Assembly (NCBI GenBank): GCA_946894095.1
Contig: OX335659.1
Location: 8,253,501 to 8,317,500 of the forward strand
DNA from: Incurvaria masculella
Taxonomy: Eukaryota > Arthropoda > Insecta > Lepidoptera > Incurvariidae
Reading direction: 5' to 3'
DNA length: 64,000 nt
A program made the position numbers and the translations under genes. A model generated the notes under the pieces. The model did not search any database, was not told the DNA's origin, and worked only from the letters and a program-made list of their open reading frames with translations. Positions 1-10,432 of this stretch are shown piece after piece. Each line of letters starts with the position of its first letter. Position 1 is the first letter of the stretch.

Positions 1-90
1 CTGTCACAGGGCGGACAACAATTTCAGACAATTTTTTTTTTACAGAGTATGTATTTCTGTTGCTGTTATAACGACAAATATAAATAAAGA
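1..90 (-). repeat. Partial copy of the CCGGCCAAGTGCGAGTC dispersed repeat (family R1)
   Basis: The window opens inside a degraded copy of a repeat seen more fully at 22975-23264, 39052, 48086, 51931 and 52776. The shared part is the CTGTCACAGGGC segment followed by the internal stretch ending near TTGCTGTTATAAC. It is reversed relative to the 39 kb copy. The rest lies outside the window. Confidence 0.6.
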
Positions 91-485
91 ACAAATAAAG
101 ATGAACAAGAAATGACCATGTGTTGGATTGATTGTTTGATTTCGACGTTCTACCTAAAATTATGCATCGGTGAGCATGCATTTGGCTGCAAATGACATTA
201 GTTACGTGTAACCGTCGAGGCAAATCTATTGGAACGCGGCATTAATAAATTGGCGCAGTGCGGCCGCGACCGCAAGCTCGCTGCTGTCATGCAAAAGACT
301 TCAACGAGTGGGCATCGCGTTTGAAAAAGCTTAGCCTGACTCAACAACGTAGCCAATCGATAAGAAAGTGCACTCATAGGCAAACAAGTCGAATATTTTT
401 GACTTTTGACGTGCTTTTGACGCGTGAACTAAAGGTAGCTAACGGTAATAAATACGACTCGGAAATCATTTCATAACTAGAACAG
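91..485. other. No recognisable feature
   Basis: Mixed-composition sequence. Short open frames occur on both strands but none resembles a known protein, has a convincing splice context or recurs elsewhere in the window. Confidence 0.4.
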
Positions 486-593
486 TCGTATTCGGAGTGA
501 ACTGTCAAATTTTAGTACGCGGACTAGAACCGCACTAACCCTACAAACTATTTAGTCCGGTGTATTAAAGTTAATCCGCCCACTCTGAATACC
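486..593. mobile_element. Short palindromic MITE (family R13), copy 1
   Basis: The ends are inverted copies of each other (TATTCGGAGTGAACTG on the left, CGCCCACTCTGAATA on the right) around an inner TTTAGTACGCGG and GTCCGGTGTATTAAAGT. A second copy in the other orientation is at 12554-12672. It is about 110 bp with no coding capacity, which fits a non-autonomous DNA transposon. Confidence 0.55.
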
Positions 594-1068
594 ACTGGAA
601 GAGGTTTGTTAATTTCCATGGGGACGGGCAACGTCAAAATTTGTCTATGGAGGTTCTTCCCGCACGGTGGAAACAACGTATCGTCCAAGATGACCTCTGT
701 CGAAACAACCAAAAATGAGCGTAACGTAAAATAAAAAGTCATCAAAGTCCGTGATTTGTTGGCCTACGACTCCGCCCTCACGTTCAGCGACTTCTCTCAT
801 TTTACCCCACTACTCACCCTTTATGTAATTAAGCGTGATGGTTAGGTAAACTTTCAATTGATTAGACGAGTCAAGCTATACGCACAGACGTTAACGATCA
901 AACATGAACACTGCAAGGAGAAATAATTCCTAAGCCTCTTTTACTCTATGGTTGACGTATGAATATGTTAGAATATGTTAGAATGAGATCTCGGACTTGC
1001 CTCTATTTCCGGTGTACCGGTTGAGTCAACGTCCGTACGTACAAACGGCATTTAAAGCGGGTAAGCGG
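594..1068. other. No recognisable feature
   Basis: Unique-looking sequence without a supportable ORF. A short direct repeat GAATATGTTA occurs twice at about 961-980. Confidence 0.35.
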
Positions 1069-1345
1069 TTCTCAAGTTATAATGGGACAGGAGATGTTTT
1101 ATGCAGTGTCCCCTTTCCTTCGCTATTTACTATAAAGAGTTCCCATGACCAACCAAGTGGTTATACGCAAAGGGAACCGCTACAGCCACTGAACACCCGA
1201 CACGTCCAGTGAGGACCATATCCCCAGTAGGTCTGCGGTAGGTTTTGCCGCCTCCGCATATCCCTTTGGTACTTCAATGGAAAGTGCCACTTGGACGATG
1301 TCCACTCCTGTTTCTTAGATAGGTACCGGAGCTGTAATGCACGCA
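1069..1345 (-). repeat. Dispersed repeat R17, copy 1 (probable LINE remnant)
   Basis: This stretch is clearly related to 11736-11970. Shared blocks include GGTTATACGCAA, GTCCAGTGAGGAC, TTTTGC(C/A)GCCTCCGCATAT and GGAGCTGTAATGCACG. Read on the minus strand it keeps short open pieces interrupted by stops, as expected of a decayed retroelement 3' region, but I cannot name the clade. Confidence 0.5.
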
Positions 1346-1499
1346 GCTGCTATTGTTTCAATCCACGCTCGCATATCTCCCATAGCTCCAGTATGGTGCC
1401 GGAGTTGTTCAAGCGCATACTCACTTCTCGGATAAGGGACAGACGGAGAGACGTCGGATGGAATAAGAGTTAGCGATAAGTGAAGTAGGTTTGGGTGTG

Positions 1500-1780
1500 A
1501 GTTTGCTAGCTGGGGGCTGACTGGTGGCTGGCTGGCTGGCTGCACGGTGGCGGCTGGTGGCTGGCGGCTGGCTGGTGGCTGTGGGGGGGGGGGGGGGTGG
1601 CTGGCGGGCTGCGGTCGCACCGCTGCTGCTGCTTTGCATAAGTGATGAGCTCCCCGCTCCCCCGCCCCGCCCCGCCCCGCCGCCCCGCCGCGCCGCCGCC
1701 ACGCGCTAGGCCTATCGATTGCGGCGGCGGTGGCTGCGGCGGTGTGGCGCGGTGGAGGCGGAGCGGTGGCGGCGTCAGGC
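1500..1780. other. GC-rich island with a G-run, then C-rich repeats
   Basis: The plus strand is a degenerate GGCTGGTGGCTGGC array with an uninterrupted run of about 15 G (near 1582-1596). It then switches to CCCCGCCCCGCC-type repeats (1658-1700) and CGG-rich sequence up to 1780. Open frames on both strands through it encode only low-complexity Pro/Ala/Arg/Gly and are not credible genes. It may be a regulatory CpG island or a structure-forming tract. Confidence 0.6.
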
Positions 1781-3609
1781 CAACGTAATTGCCACACTAA
1801 TACCGCCACGCTGCGATGTAACTTCATTGGGAAACGCACACGACAATACCGCGCCGCCCAATCTATTATAACAATACGGAGCCTCGCGTCCGAAAACTGG
1901 ACGTCACATGGACGACTCACTGAGACTGATAACCAAAAGTGTGGTACACTTTTTATTTAATTTATTAAACTTCTGGTAGTCAAACCATATGTCACAATTT
2001 GATTGATCCGCGGATTCGATGAAAAACCCGCCAATTCGGTTATGATTTTTTTTCGTCCATATTTATGCTACAATAGACTTATGAATGCCTAAATGCTGCT
2101 GCAAAACTTAAATTTTTTGTAGAACCTTCTTTTCTCTTCAGTGTGTAGAACGATCTAAGGCCATGAACCAAGAACTAATATGAGACTATAAACTGAAAGG
2201 TTAGGATAGTTGGTACGTATAGGTACCTGAATAGATCGCAACTTACACTTGCATGAATTCAAGCATTTATCATTGAATTTAGACTCTTTTATACATAGCT
2301 AGTTTGTTTTTTTTCACGGTGATTGTGAATAACAGAAATGCTTTGATTTCGATGGGATGTGAATGGTATTTTGATCCAATTGTTCCGTGAACTTGTGCGA
2401 TAATATGTAGGTTATATCAGAGATCCAAATCTTTGTGGTATATTAACTGAGTACAGATCATTTTGTTTGGTAGTAGTACGATTAAGTCCTCCGGCAAAGA
2501 ATGAACGCTCTGTCAGTGATTTTTGCTCTATCGGTGTTACTAAAATTCTATTAGGACCACGAAAGAGACAACTACCGAAAACTGTATCGAGCCAGGTGGG
2601 TAAAGTAGGGATCTAATGGAGTTTCCTAGTTCAGCAGCGGTGTCCGCTAACTCCGAAAATAGCGGTGCAGAAGTGTAGAGAAGCCAGCCGCCGACAGCGC
2701 TTCAAAAATACTCGCCGATTGTAGAATTAATTGTCACGGCGATGCACAGCCGCGGCTCCGCAGAGAGTTCATTCTCGGTTCCAATTTTATGCTTCAATTT
2801 TGAACTGAGCCCCAGTTGAAGTTGAAAATTAACTTGAACAGGCATTCGGCGGCTCGCGAAATTCAGCGCAACGATAGACTTTGTTCCGTCCACTCAAAGT
2901 AAATATTGTCATATATTCTAGCAATTAATGATAGAGCCGAAGAATTTGAAGAATTTTCGTCCGGTTTGGAAAGTTCTTTTTGCATTTGAGAGACCAACAT
3001 TATTGAGGAAGGTTGTGCCAACATCACGCTACGACCCTTAGAAGCCAAGCAAAAAGAAAACGTAAAAAAGAAGACTAAGTAATAGCGCGAGCGGATATTA
3101 CTACGCCGTGAGTTGGGGGAAGCGGGCGCACTTTACCAGGCTCCGCTCAGGTGATTGTCCAAAACTAAATCGACTCGAATAAAGCCGGGAAACTCAGCTA
3201 GTTTGTAATAACACCAATCGCTTCTGCGTTGAAGGCTGATTCTTTCCGACAACTCTCATATTAAACCCCACTGCTCATCCCTCAGTAATGATAGTTACTG
3301 TGTATTGTATAAATAGCTAACTTGGCCCTTGGAGCGAGGACGCAGTCGCGCTTTCTACCAAAATCGAACAACTTTTGATAAGCAGCGCATAAGCCAAGGC
3401 GATACAGCGGGGAAGCGCTGCCTCCGTTATGGGGACAATGTCATCTGTCCCCATGGAAGAATATTTTAATTTGTGATTATGATCTGAATTTTTAGTTTCT
3501 TAATATTTTATCGAATAAACCTTCATTCTACCCTAAAAAGTAGCTAACAATGAATGGGAAGAATCAAGCAGCCTGAGAAACCCCATCGGGCAAGGCGTTC
3601 TGAGTCCGA
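1781..3609. other. AT-rich stretch without recognisable feature
   Basis: No ORF, repeat family or RNA gene is supported here. Small frames at 2702-3048 on the minus strand have no family signature. Confidence 0.35.
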
Positions 3610-4112
3610 AGTCCGATTTGTCACATACATTGGCGTTTACGGAACTTCGAAGATACGTAAAAACGTCAAACCCATATAAGTTTTACTACTTATTCTGTGG
3701 CTTTACTTCTTCAACCTGTCAAAATCAAAATCGGACTACCGGTAAGAAAAGCGGAGTCGGCGTAAACGGCAACTTCAACGTATGCACGGCGGGGCGGCGA
3801 TCGTAATCCAAATCAAACTCAGGGCCGAGTGCACGAAAGGACAAAAAAACAAAATCAACGTCAACGTATAATTAAACACGACACTTTGAATCAACAGTAT
3901 GGAAGGAACTCCATGCGGTTCACTAAAAGTTACGTGTTTGGAAAATGATTAACTCAGCCGTCTCTTCGTGCAATCGGGGTTCAGATGTGGTTCAGACTCG
4001 CAAATGATAGTTCGCTTAGCTCCCACTGCGCGCGCTCTTCAATTCTACATACATAAAAAAATACTAGTCGATCGGTTAAGCGTAAACGCCAATTTAGGCG
4101 ACAAGTCAGACT
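3610..4112 (-). mobile_element. R5 MITE (TTGGCGTTTACGG family), interrupted copy
   Basis: It carries R5 blocks also present near 13.7, 16.7, 26.3, 59.8 and 61.9 kb: ATTGGCGTTTACGG, ACGTAAAAACGTCAAAC, GGAGTCGGCGTAAACGGCAA, CACTGCGCGCGCTCTTCAAT and CGCCAATTTAGG near the far end. The internal GTTGAGTAAGCTGTCAAAT part is replaced by a separate element at 3822-3979, so this copy was hit by a later insertion. The likely type is a non-autonomous DNA element with inverted ends (AGTC... / ...GACT). Confidence 0.6.
3822..3979 (-). mobile_element. R6 MITE (about 160 bp), inside an R5 element
   Basis: The ends are imperfect inverted repeats: GGCCGAGTGCACGAAAGG on the left and CTCTTCGTGCAATCGGGG on the right. 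The internal sequence (GTTGACGTTGAT, CCATACTGTC, GTGACGTGTTT in the opposite sense) recurs at 6553, 16199, 39413 and 54912. There is no coding capacity. Confidence 0.65.
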
Positions 4113-4409
4113 AGGAGCTCTGAAGGTATAATCGGGCAGGCAGAAAGACATATTGGCAGGACATTGTGCGCTATTTGAAGGTAGGGCGAAACATTTGGCA
4201 GGATCTAAACAGCGCGCGGCTGCAAATGTTTGAGATGGACATTAGAGACAGGCCGCTACGCAAACAGCGCGCCAGCCGCGGGCCGCGAGCCGCGCTAAGT
4301 GAAGAGCCAATCGCACCTTTACCAAAGAATATATACACTATACTTATTCTGTGCAGATACACTACTAACTCTACTCACAGAGTTGAGCGGAACAATAATT
4401 TTAAAAATG
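4113..4409. other. No recognisable feature
   Basis: A frame running through this stretch into the next is accidental: its downstream half is the antisense of a SINE. No other signal was seen. Confidence 0.35.
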
Positions 4410-4745
4410 TTTTTTTTATTGGGCCATGGATGGCTAATACCACACCTTCTGTCATGGTATTAGCCCAACACACCACATGGGAACTAGGTGCCATGCCAGG
4501 ACCTTCCTTATATTGCACGGCTACATTGAACTGGATGGAAAACACGGACAATTTTCATTGCCGCTTCGACCATCGTTCATCCAATGGGATTGTACCAACC
4601 CGGGCGGGATCGTGGAATCCGAACCACGGCCAGCCTCTCTCAACGGTCGAATGGTCACCCATCTAAGACCAGACCGCACCCAGCGTTGCTTAACTTCGGA
4701 GAGCGATCGCCGAAGTGTCGCGCCACTGGGCTATTGAGGCTGACA
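4410..4745 (-). mobile_element. SINE (family R2) with a 5S-rRNA-like head
   Basis: Read on the minus strand, it begins with a short box-A-like segment (TAGCCCAGTGGCGCG), then a 5S-rRNA-like region (4651-4711), then the body shared by all R2 copies (GCCCGGGTTGGTAC, GAAGCGGCAATGAAAATTG, TTTTCCATCCAGTTCAATG, AAGGTCCTGGCATGGCACC, GTATTAGCCATCC) and ends in a poly-A tail, seen as T-run on the plus strand near 4410-4418. Open frames through it are shadows. No target-site duplication was identified with confidence. Confidence 0.75.
4651..4711 (-). ncRNA. 5S-rRNA-derived promoter segment inside a SINE (not a functional 5S gene)
   Basis: The minus strand reads CGATCGCTCTCCGAAGTTAA, then GCAACGCTGGGTGCGG, then TCTTAGATGGGTGACC. 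This aligns with the internal control region of animal 5S rRNA (CCGAA.TTAAGCA.CG.CGGG.GCGGTTAGTACTTAGATGGGGGACC). The 5' and 3' ends of mature 5S are missing and it is fused to a SINE body, so it is a mobile pol III promoter module. Confidence 0.65.
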
Positions 4746-5019
4746 ATGAATGGTGACGTTTCCAGAAACGGAGTTGCCGCTTGCCTAGCTGGGGGCCCGG
4801 ACTTACGAGAGGGGGCCAAGGACCATCGAATCTAGTCGAGACTTTTTAAAGTGGCAGCGTAGCCAACTAGTAACAATTCACTACTTTCGCATTCGGAAAG
4901 CGCAGCATCTCATATTCGTTGCACTAAATAGCGTCCTGTCCCGTTGTTACGTGTCGTTGGAACTCGAGAACGGATGAGTTTTGATCGCCAGTCCCGTCCT
5001 TCTTAAGCGTCTTAAGGTT
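4746..5019. other. No recognisable feature
   Basis: Sequence between the SINE head and a CpG-rich island. No supported ORF. Confidence 0.3.
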
Positions 5020-5485
5020 GATCTTCCCGCGACACCGCCAAGATATCACCGCGACGTTCGTTTTCCCCGTGCTCCTCGGAGCGTGCGACGCCGGCGGGCG
5101 CCGTGTAGCGTGGCGGGAGACGCCGCCGCCAACTCGCAAGCAGGCACCTATTTATAGTTGCCACGACGCGCCGCGCCGCCGCCCCGTGCGACTTCGGTGG
5201 AGTTTTTTGTGCGTCGAGCAGCGCCGACGAGCAGCGTCGAAAGTCGCGGGAGAAAGTGGCGCGACGGTGCGGCGCGGCGGCGTGACGTCACGCGCGCCGC
5301 ACGCACACGCGCGCGCCGCGCCCGTACGTGTGCACGCACACCGCCGCGCTCGCACACGCGATGGATTGGAAGAATACATCGACCGCGCCGGGACAATCTC
5401 TTGGGACGTGATCGTCTACGAGCTTACGAAAGTGCTGCTTCACCACGAGACGGCGGCCACGCGGCGCGGGCCCGGCATGCGGCAA
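5020..5485. promoter_or_regulatory. CpG-rich island with a CRE palindrome; possible promoter
   Basis: Very dense CpG. A perfect CRE-type site TGACGTCA lies at 5283-5290, followed by alternating purine-pyrimidine sequence (CACGCGCGC, GTACGTGTGCACGCACA). Arg/Ala-rich frames on both strands are composition artefacts. The island could mark the promoter of an unannotated transcript, but no first exon can be identified from sequence alone. Confidence 0.4.
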
Positions 5486-5617
5486 CTAGCACATGCTCAT
5501 TTCGTTGGGCTTACTGCTTGCATGCAGACAGATGTAGGTATTTAAACATGTATTTTTCTAAGCTTGCCCATATTTTATGGCAAGCTTTTTTATTTAATTT
5601 AATTTAATCTGTTAATA

Positions 5618-5815
5618 GGTTCAAATCCTCGCTCCGGTCATGCACCATTTTATCTTTCTGAGTACCTAGGACAAGTACATTTCTTTACGAATGCGAGCTG
5701 TTCGATGGAGCGGAACCCATGTAACACTGTAGGCCCCCTTCCCCTACCAGGTGGTAGCGTTAAGCCCGCCAGGGTTGGTACCGGATTAGATGAAACTATG
5801 GTTGAAGCGGCAATG
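5618..5815 (+). mobile_element. R2 SINE, tRNA-headed, truncated at both ends
   Basis: It starts in a box-B-like segment (GGTTCAAATCCTCGCTCC) and continues into the R2 body: TTACGAATGCGAGCTG, CACTGTAGGCCCC, CTACCAGGTGGTAG, GGTTGGTACCGG, GAAGCGGCAATGAA. The rest of the body and the tail are missing. Confidence 0.6.
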
Positions 5816-6063
5816 AAGAATCTGAAGTTTTATAAAGGCCATAGTTTGTACAGATTTCCTATCTGCGGGTGCTGCAGGGCAGGTGACAATTTAGCGCTTC
5901 TAGCGGAGAGTATTTCCGGATCTGTGTCGGCGGCCGCGTCTGAACTACTATCTACAAACATACACAGGTATTTTGCAGAGTTTGTTGTTTAAATTTATGG
6001 GCATGTTTTTGTTAAGATCATGAAGAAAATGTTTGTTTTTAAAGGGATTCACCGGTAGGCGCC

Positions 6064-6313
6064 TTGAATAAATGTAACAGAAACTAGACTAACGAATAGT
6101 AGCAGGTACTTTGTGATGCATAGACGAAATGAATGAATGATTGTTATTTAGTATCATTGTTACATTGTCAAATCATAAATGTTATTACAATTACTTACTA
6201 ACTGGTATTTTTGTAAATTTTGTAAATGTCAAAGTAATGCAAAGTAACGTCACAGAGTAGGTACTCCTTTTCGTTAGTCTTAGTTTCTGTTACGACTATT
6301 TACCTATCTCAGC
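6064..6313. mobile_element. R7 palindromic MITE with CRE-like sites, copy 1
   Basis: The ends are inverted: GTAACAGAAACTAGACTAACGA on the left versus TCGTTAGTCTTAGTTTCTGTTAC on the right, followed by TATCTCAGC. The internal arms carry CAAAGTAACGTCACAGAGTA. The centre (about 6120-6215) is an unrelated AT-rich stretch. Related copies lie at 6707-6840 and 48988-49185. Confidence 0.6.
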
Positions 6314-6552
6314 TGGGTCTTTAAGGACACACATGGTGCCATTCACGGACTCTATTCCCCCCCAATGGTACAGTTCATTAATAAATTGATATGGATGCGG
6401 GTGCTGCATATGGTCTCCAGTACTTTGCAGGCTACACACGAACACAAGGCGACACAGACACGGAATGTGTTGTAGGTACGTGGTAAGGCCGTTAGTAGAA
6501 TACTATAGAGATAAAGGTTTAACATAAAAATGTTTGGAAATGTGCACTCTTA

Positions 6553-6706
6553 GGCCCCAATTGCACGAAGAGACGGCTGAGTTAATCAATGTTCAAATAC
6601 GTCACTTTTAGTGAACCGTATGAAGTGCTTTCCATACTGTCCATACAAAGTGACATGTTTAATCATCGTTGACGTTGATTTTGATATTTTGTCCTTTCGT
6701 GTAACG
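6553..6706 (+). mobile_element. R6 MITE, copy 2
   Basis: It reads GGCCCCAATTGCACGAAGAG, then GCTGAGTTAATCAATG, CCATACTGTCCATACAAAGTG, CGTTGACGTTGAT and TGTCCTTTCGTG. Its right end abuts an R7 element. Confidence 0.65.
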
Positions 6707-6840
6707 AAAAGTAGTACTCTGTGACGTCACTTTGACACATGTTGTATGGCCAAAATCTCAAAGTAATGCAAAGTGACGTCACATAGCACAACTTTTCGTT
6801 AGCCTTAGTTTCTGTTACGACTATTTATCTCAGCCTTAGC
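6707..6840. mobile_element. R7 MITE, copy 2
   Basis: Left arm ACGAAAAGTAGTACTCTGTG and the right arm ending TTAGCCTTAGTTTCTGTTAC, then TTTATCTCAGCC. Both arms contain GTGACGTCAC or a one-base variant. The left terminus is trimmed where it meets the R6 element. Confidence 0.55.
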
Positions 6841-6959
6841 ATGTAAGTGCAAGTGAACGTAGACACTAGGACGATGAAGTGCACACAATAAAAACAACAA
6901 AGGACTCGCACCTGGCAACACGGCCGACAATAGAAGACGCAATAAATAAATAACATTCC

Positions 6960-7560
6960 ATCAGTGCTGCCGTACAGTCGGGCGGCGGCCGGCGCGGGGG
7001 AAGCCCTGCAATTGTTCGCATTCTACGACGGAACAACGGCATAATTGCCCAAAAGATCCGTACGGTGGCAGCAATAAAAACGCCAGACGTTCGGAAGTAA
7101 ATAAACGCAAAAAAATGTAAACAAGCCCGCGGAAACGACATCTGTGTCGCGCGTCTCGAGCGAGACTCGCGCGCCCGAGATCGCCATTAAATCGGATAAC
7201 GTAACGTTCATTCATAATCTAATCGCGGTAATGGCGTGTCAAAACACTACTTAATGCACGTGTGTAAATTGTAAACGAGACGGCCGCGGTGGCGGAGGCG
7301 GAGGCGGCGAGGAGAATAAACATGGAAGTTAGTTCTCGTTCCGATTGTGACAGCGGCGGTCGCGCTCATTGTGCGCCGCTCGGTAATTACATAAAACGCG
7401 AGATGAAAACGAAAAGCGATACGACGTCGGCGGTGCGGGGGAGGTGCGGCGGGGTGGAGGGTGGGAGGGGGGGCGGTGGCCAGTCAGCTGATATTGATGG
7501 ACGACCTAGCCGCGGCGCAGACTGCAGCGGCGGCGGGCGGTCTGCTGCAGCCGCGTGCAC
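6960..7560. promoter_or_regulatory. CpG-rich island, possible regulatory region
   Basis: CpG-dense blocks occur at 6960-7020, 7130-7190, 7280-7310 and 7420-7560, with GGCGGAGGCGG and GTGGAGGGTGGGAGG G-rich tracts. Frames on either strand have no homologous look. A smaller GC-rich block follows at 7750-7900. Confidence 0.35.
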
Positions 7561-7959
7561 ATCGACACATCGATCGATGCAGATCTATAAACGATAACGG
7601 TTTAATACGCTTGTAGGTAAACTTTGATCGATAGATACGTGCGTTGTTTATTGACAAGCATGACTGTACACGTGGTGAACGGAATGTGAAGGATACATCA
7701 ATGAGTATAAGAAACCATCGGGAGAGAGATTGGTAGTGATAAGTACGGGCGTGTTGTCCCACCCGCGGCCCCCGGGCGCGCTCAACAATGTCGCAGCTCG
7801 CTACGCCCTCTAACGTTTCCAATCCGAAATTATTTCCTCCGAACCGGCACGCACCGCCCGCCCGCTCGCCACCCACTCGACGGAAATTCGGAGGGTCGCG
7901 CGACTTAAATAAATAGCTATTCCCTAAATAATTCACCGGGAAGTCGTCCATCGAGGAGT

Positions 7960-8260
7960 TGGATTATATGCGTATTGTCTTGACCCATCTGAGAAAATAC
8001 TCTTTATATCCAGACGCGGCTAGGATTTCGCATCAGTATATTCAAACTAACAAACCAAACCTACCGCCACTACCTCCGAATATATCCCTATTGAACTTCT
8101 CAAACACCCAAAGGTCGGCTGGAAGAAATCTCTTTGAGGGATAAGCCCGCCTTTGCGCCCCACTTATGTTGTTATTGCACTATACTTACTTTTGTAAATT
8201 GATTTTTTTTTTGTGGCGTATAAAAGAATTTTCAATCAATCAATCAAATAAATGAGTCTT
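7960..8260 (+). repeat. Possible LINE 3' tail ending in CAAT repeats
   Basis: The end of this stretch has a polypyrimidine-rich 3' region, a T-run, TGGCGTATAAAAG and four CAAT units (about 8231-8247), a style of ending typical of non-LTR elements. The 61-codon frame upstream is not recognisable. This is tentative. Confidence 0.25.
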
Positions 8261-8339
8261 CGAACAGTTAAAAATTAGGTTTTATAGTTTATAAATGACG
8301 CCTACATGACGGTTTCCTCACAAAAGGACCAAACCTGCA

Positions 8340-8560
8340 AACGACGTCAGCAGGAGACTGGCTGGAGCCGGGCAGGGCCGGCGCGGCAGCCCGGAGTTTA
8401 CGACGGGGGCGCGGGCGAGGCGGGCGGCCCCCCCGAGCTCGCTTCGCGGTGGCGCTCGCCACGAAGCCTTCGCGGAGAGAATCAAATTTGTAGGAAACAA
8501 TGCCCGCCCCTGCCGCCAGCGCAGTGCTCGAGTTGTAGCTTCGCTGTACTTCAGCATGCC
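8340..8560. other. CpG-rich island
   Basis: GC-rich block (CCGGGCAGGGCCGGCGCGGC, GGCGGGCGGCCCC) in AT-rich surroundings, with no credible ORF or recognised repeat. Confidence 0.4.
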
Positions 8561-9039
8561 TGTTTTTTGCATATGAATGCTAAATGTTGTGATTCTTGCT
8601 CGCTTTCATATCCGATTAATAATCATTTGATTCATAGATATTTTTTCGGGATGCAGCACGCTAGTATAAATGGAGCTCTAGGGTTGTTCATTTCTGTAAA
8701 TCTGCGAATATGTATCGATACACTACGGTTATTTGCGTTTAGCTGCACACATATTTTGTCGGAGATGAAAAAACTATAACGAATTCTGAAATTATACTTA
8801 AAAAATGCTTTGATACTGAACATAATAAACGGCTATGAATAAAATGTAGGCATGAAGATGGCTAACTTATTCACAATTTAAAAGTTATCAAGTTATGTTC
8901 TAGCTAACATCAAAAGTGTACGCTCGATGCGCTAATCTAAGCGAATATACGCAGTCTTTCGAATAATTCCGGCGCTATCCAATCCCACGTCGCGCTGTCG
9001 ACGAGGCGACTGTTTGTCTGTATCGCAACTAAAGCGTGA

Positions 9040-9260
9040 AATACAACTCCACTCCGCTCGACGCGGCCGAAGCGAGGCGGGCGGTGGCGGCGTCGCTCCG
9101 GTAATAACGGAGGCGCCCCCACCCCCTGCCAACCCGCCGCCCCCCGTGGGCCGCACGTCCCCGATCTGGTGGAGCAGGGGAGTGCCCCCTTATCGCCCCC
9201 GCTAGATCCGGCCCACGCGCGCCCCACCCCCTCCTCGCCGCGCCACTCGCCTGATTAACA
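9040..9260. other. CpG-rich island with C-rich tracts
   Basis: It contains CGACGCGGCCGAAGCGAGGC and CCCCCACCCCCTGCC-type runs. Proline-rich or glycine-rich frames on both strands reflect composition only. Confidence 0.4.
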
Positions 9261-10432
9261 TTGTTGGCGGCACCGCTACGGAATTTAGTTGCAAACGAAA
9301 ATAAGAATGATTTTTTAATGAATCTGCCCTCACTTGGATGGATGAATAAGGGGTTTAATATTTGACTTCCCGTGGCTACGTTCCGATGCTGTTGCGTTGG
9401 TTGACAGTGCGATTGGTTTTTAAAATGCGGGTAATTATTTTATTAGTAGGTTTTAATTAATAGTTTTTTAGTTATGGAGTATTCGTGAATTTTATTTACT
9501 CTGTTGGCCAATATGAGAAATATTGATTCCGTTTAAAGATGGTTTGCGACAATTAAATTTAGAAAATACCAGCGCCATGGTAGAACTTCAACATATGAAG
9601 AGGACGGCTGCGAAGACTGGTGGAAGGCCATAAAAAGTCCCCGAGGAAGGAGATTATTTGTGTGGAGCATAAAAGTGAATTATATTCTATACACAATCCC
9701 TATATGTAGTATGATGACAATAGTGCGCTGAATGGACCGCTACCTAGGTCAACGTGGCTCGCCGCCACGCGGGATGTTCTGTCAATACTACAACAATCAT
9801 TATTCATACTCGCGCTCGCGTTCACGCTCTTAAGGATGTCTCGGTATCGATATCATTAACGATATATTTTTAATAAATTGAACCTATTCTGGGTAATGCA
9901 GACATAAACTGGCTAATGTTAGGTACTTTAGGTTGTCAATTAATTATGTGCACTAAAATGCGTAGGGTTGATTTGTATAGTTTTGTAGATACATTTTTGT
10001 TACATTGATACCTTGATTTTGTAGATTATAAGACACTCACGCGAGGATTACAAAAATATAACACATGATTATTACATTGCTGCAGCAAACATTTAGCTTG
10101 ATAATAGATAAAAATTGTTCACTGTGTTCGGTTTAAAATCGAAACTACTTATTGGTAGAATAAAAAAAAAAAATTAACTAAAGAAATATATTCTTGTTGG
10201 TCGGTCAACCATTCTACATTCAGTGCTGCTTGATATTTTTTGGACGCAACATATATCTTGAGAGGTGCTAATTAATGAAATGACTTGAAAATACTCAAAA
10301 CATTCAAAGTTTTGAAATAAATTTATAGGACATCCAACCATCAAACCTGAGAAAACAATACATGAAGTCGAATATTATGGAGAAGCAATGAATGATACTT
10401 GGATCACTGTTCACTTTTTATATTTAAACTAG
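9261..10432. other. AT-rich stretch without recognisable feature
   Basis: No ORF above background and no repeat family that I can match elsewhere in the window. Confidence 0.35.

Noticed and set aside
1315..1920. 201-codon minus-strand open frame
   Set aside because: Low-complexity Pro/Ala/Gln sequence produced by the GC-rich island, with overlapping frames on both strands; no domain or splice support.
4166..4666. 166-codon plus-strand open frame
   Set aside because: Its second half is the antisense strand of a SINE body; the same peptide-like segments recur wherever the SINE occurs.
4651..4711. Genuine 5S rRNA gene
   Set aside because: Only the internal promoter part is similar; both mature ends are missing and the segment belongs to a SINE.
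5018..5607. Arg/Ala-rich frames of 149-175 codons
   Set aside because: Several frames on both strands are open at once across a CpG island, which indicates composition, not coding.
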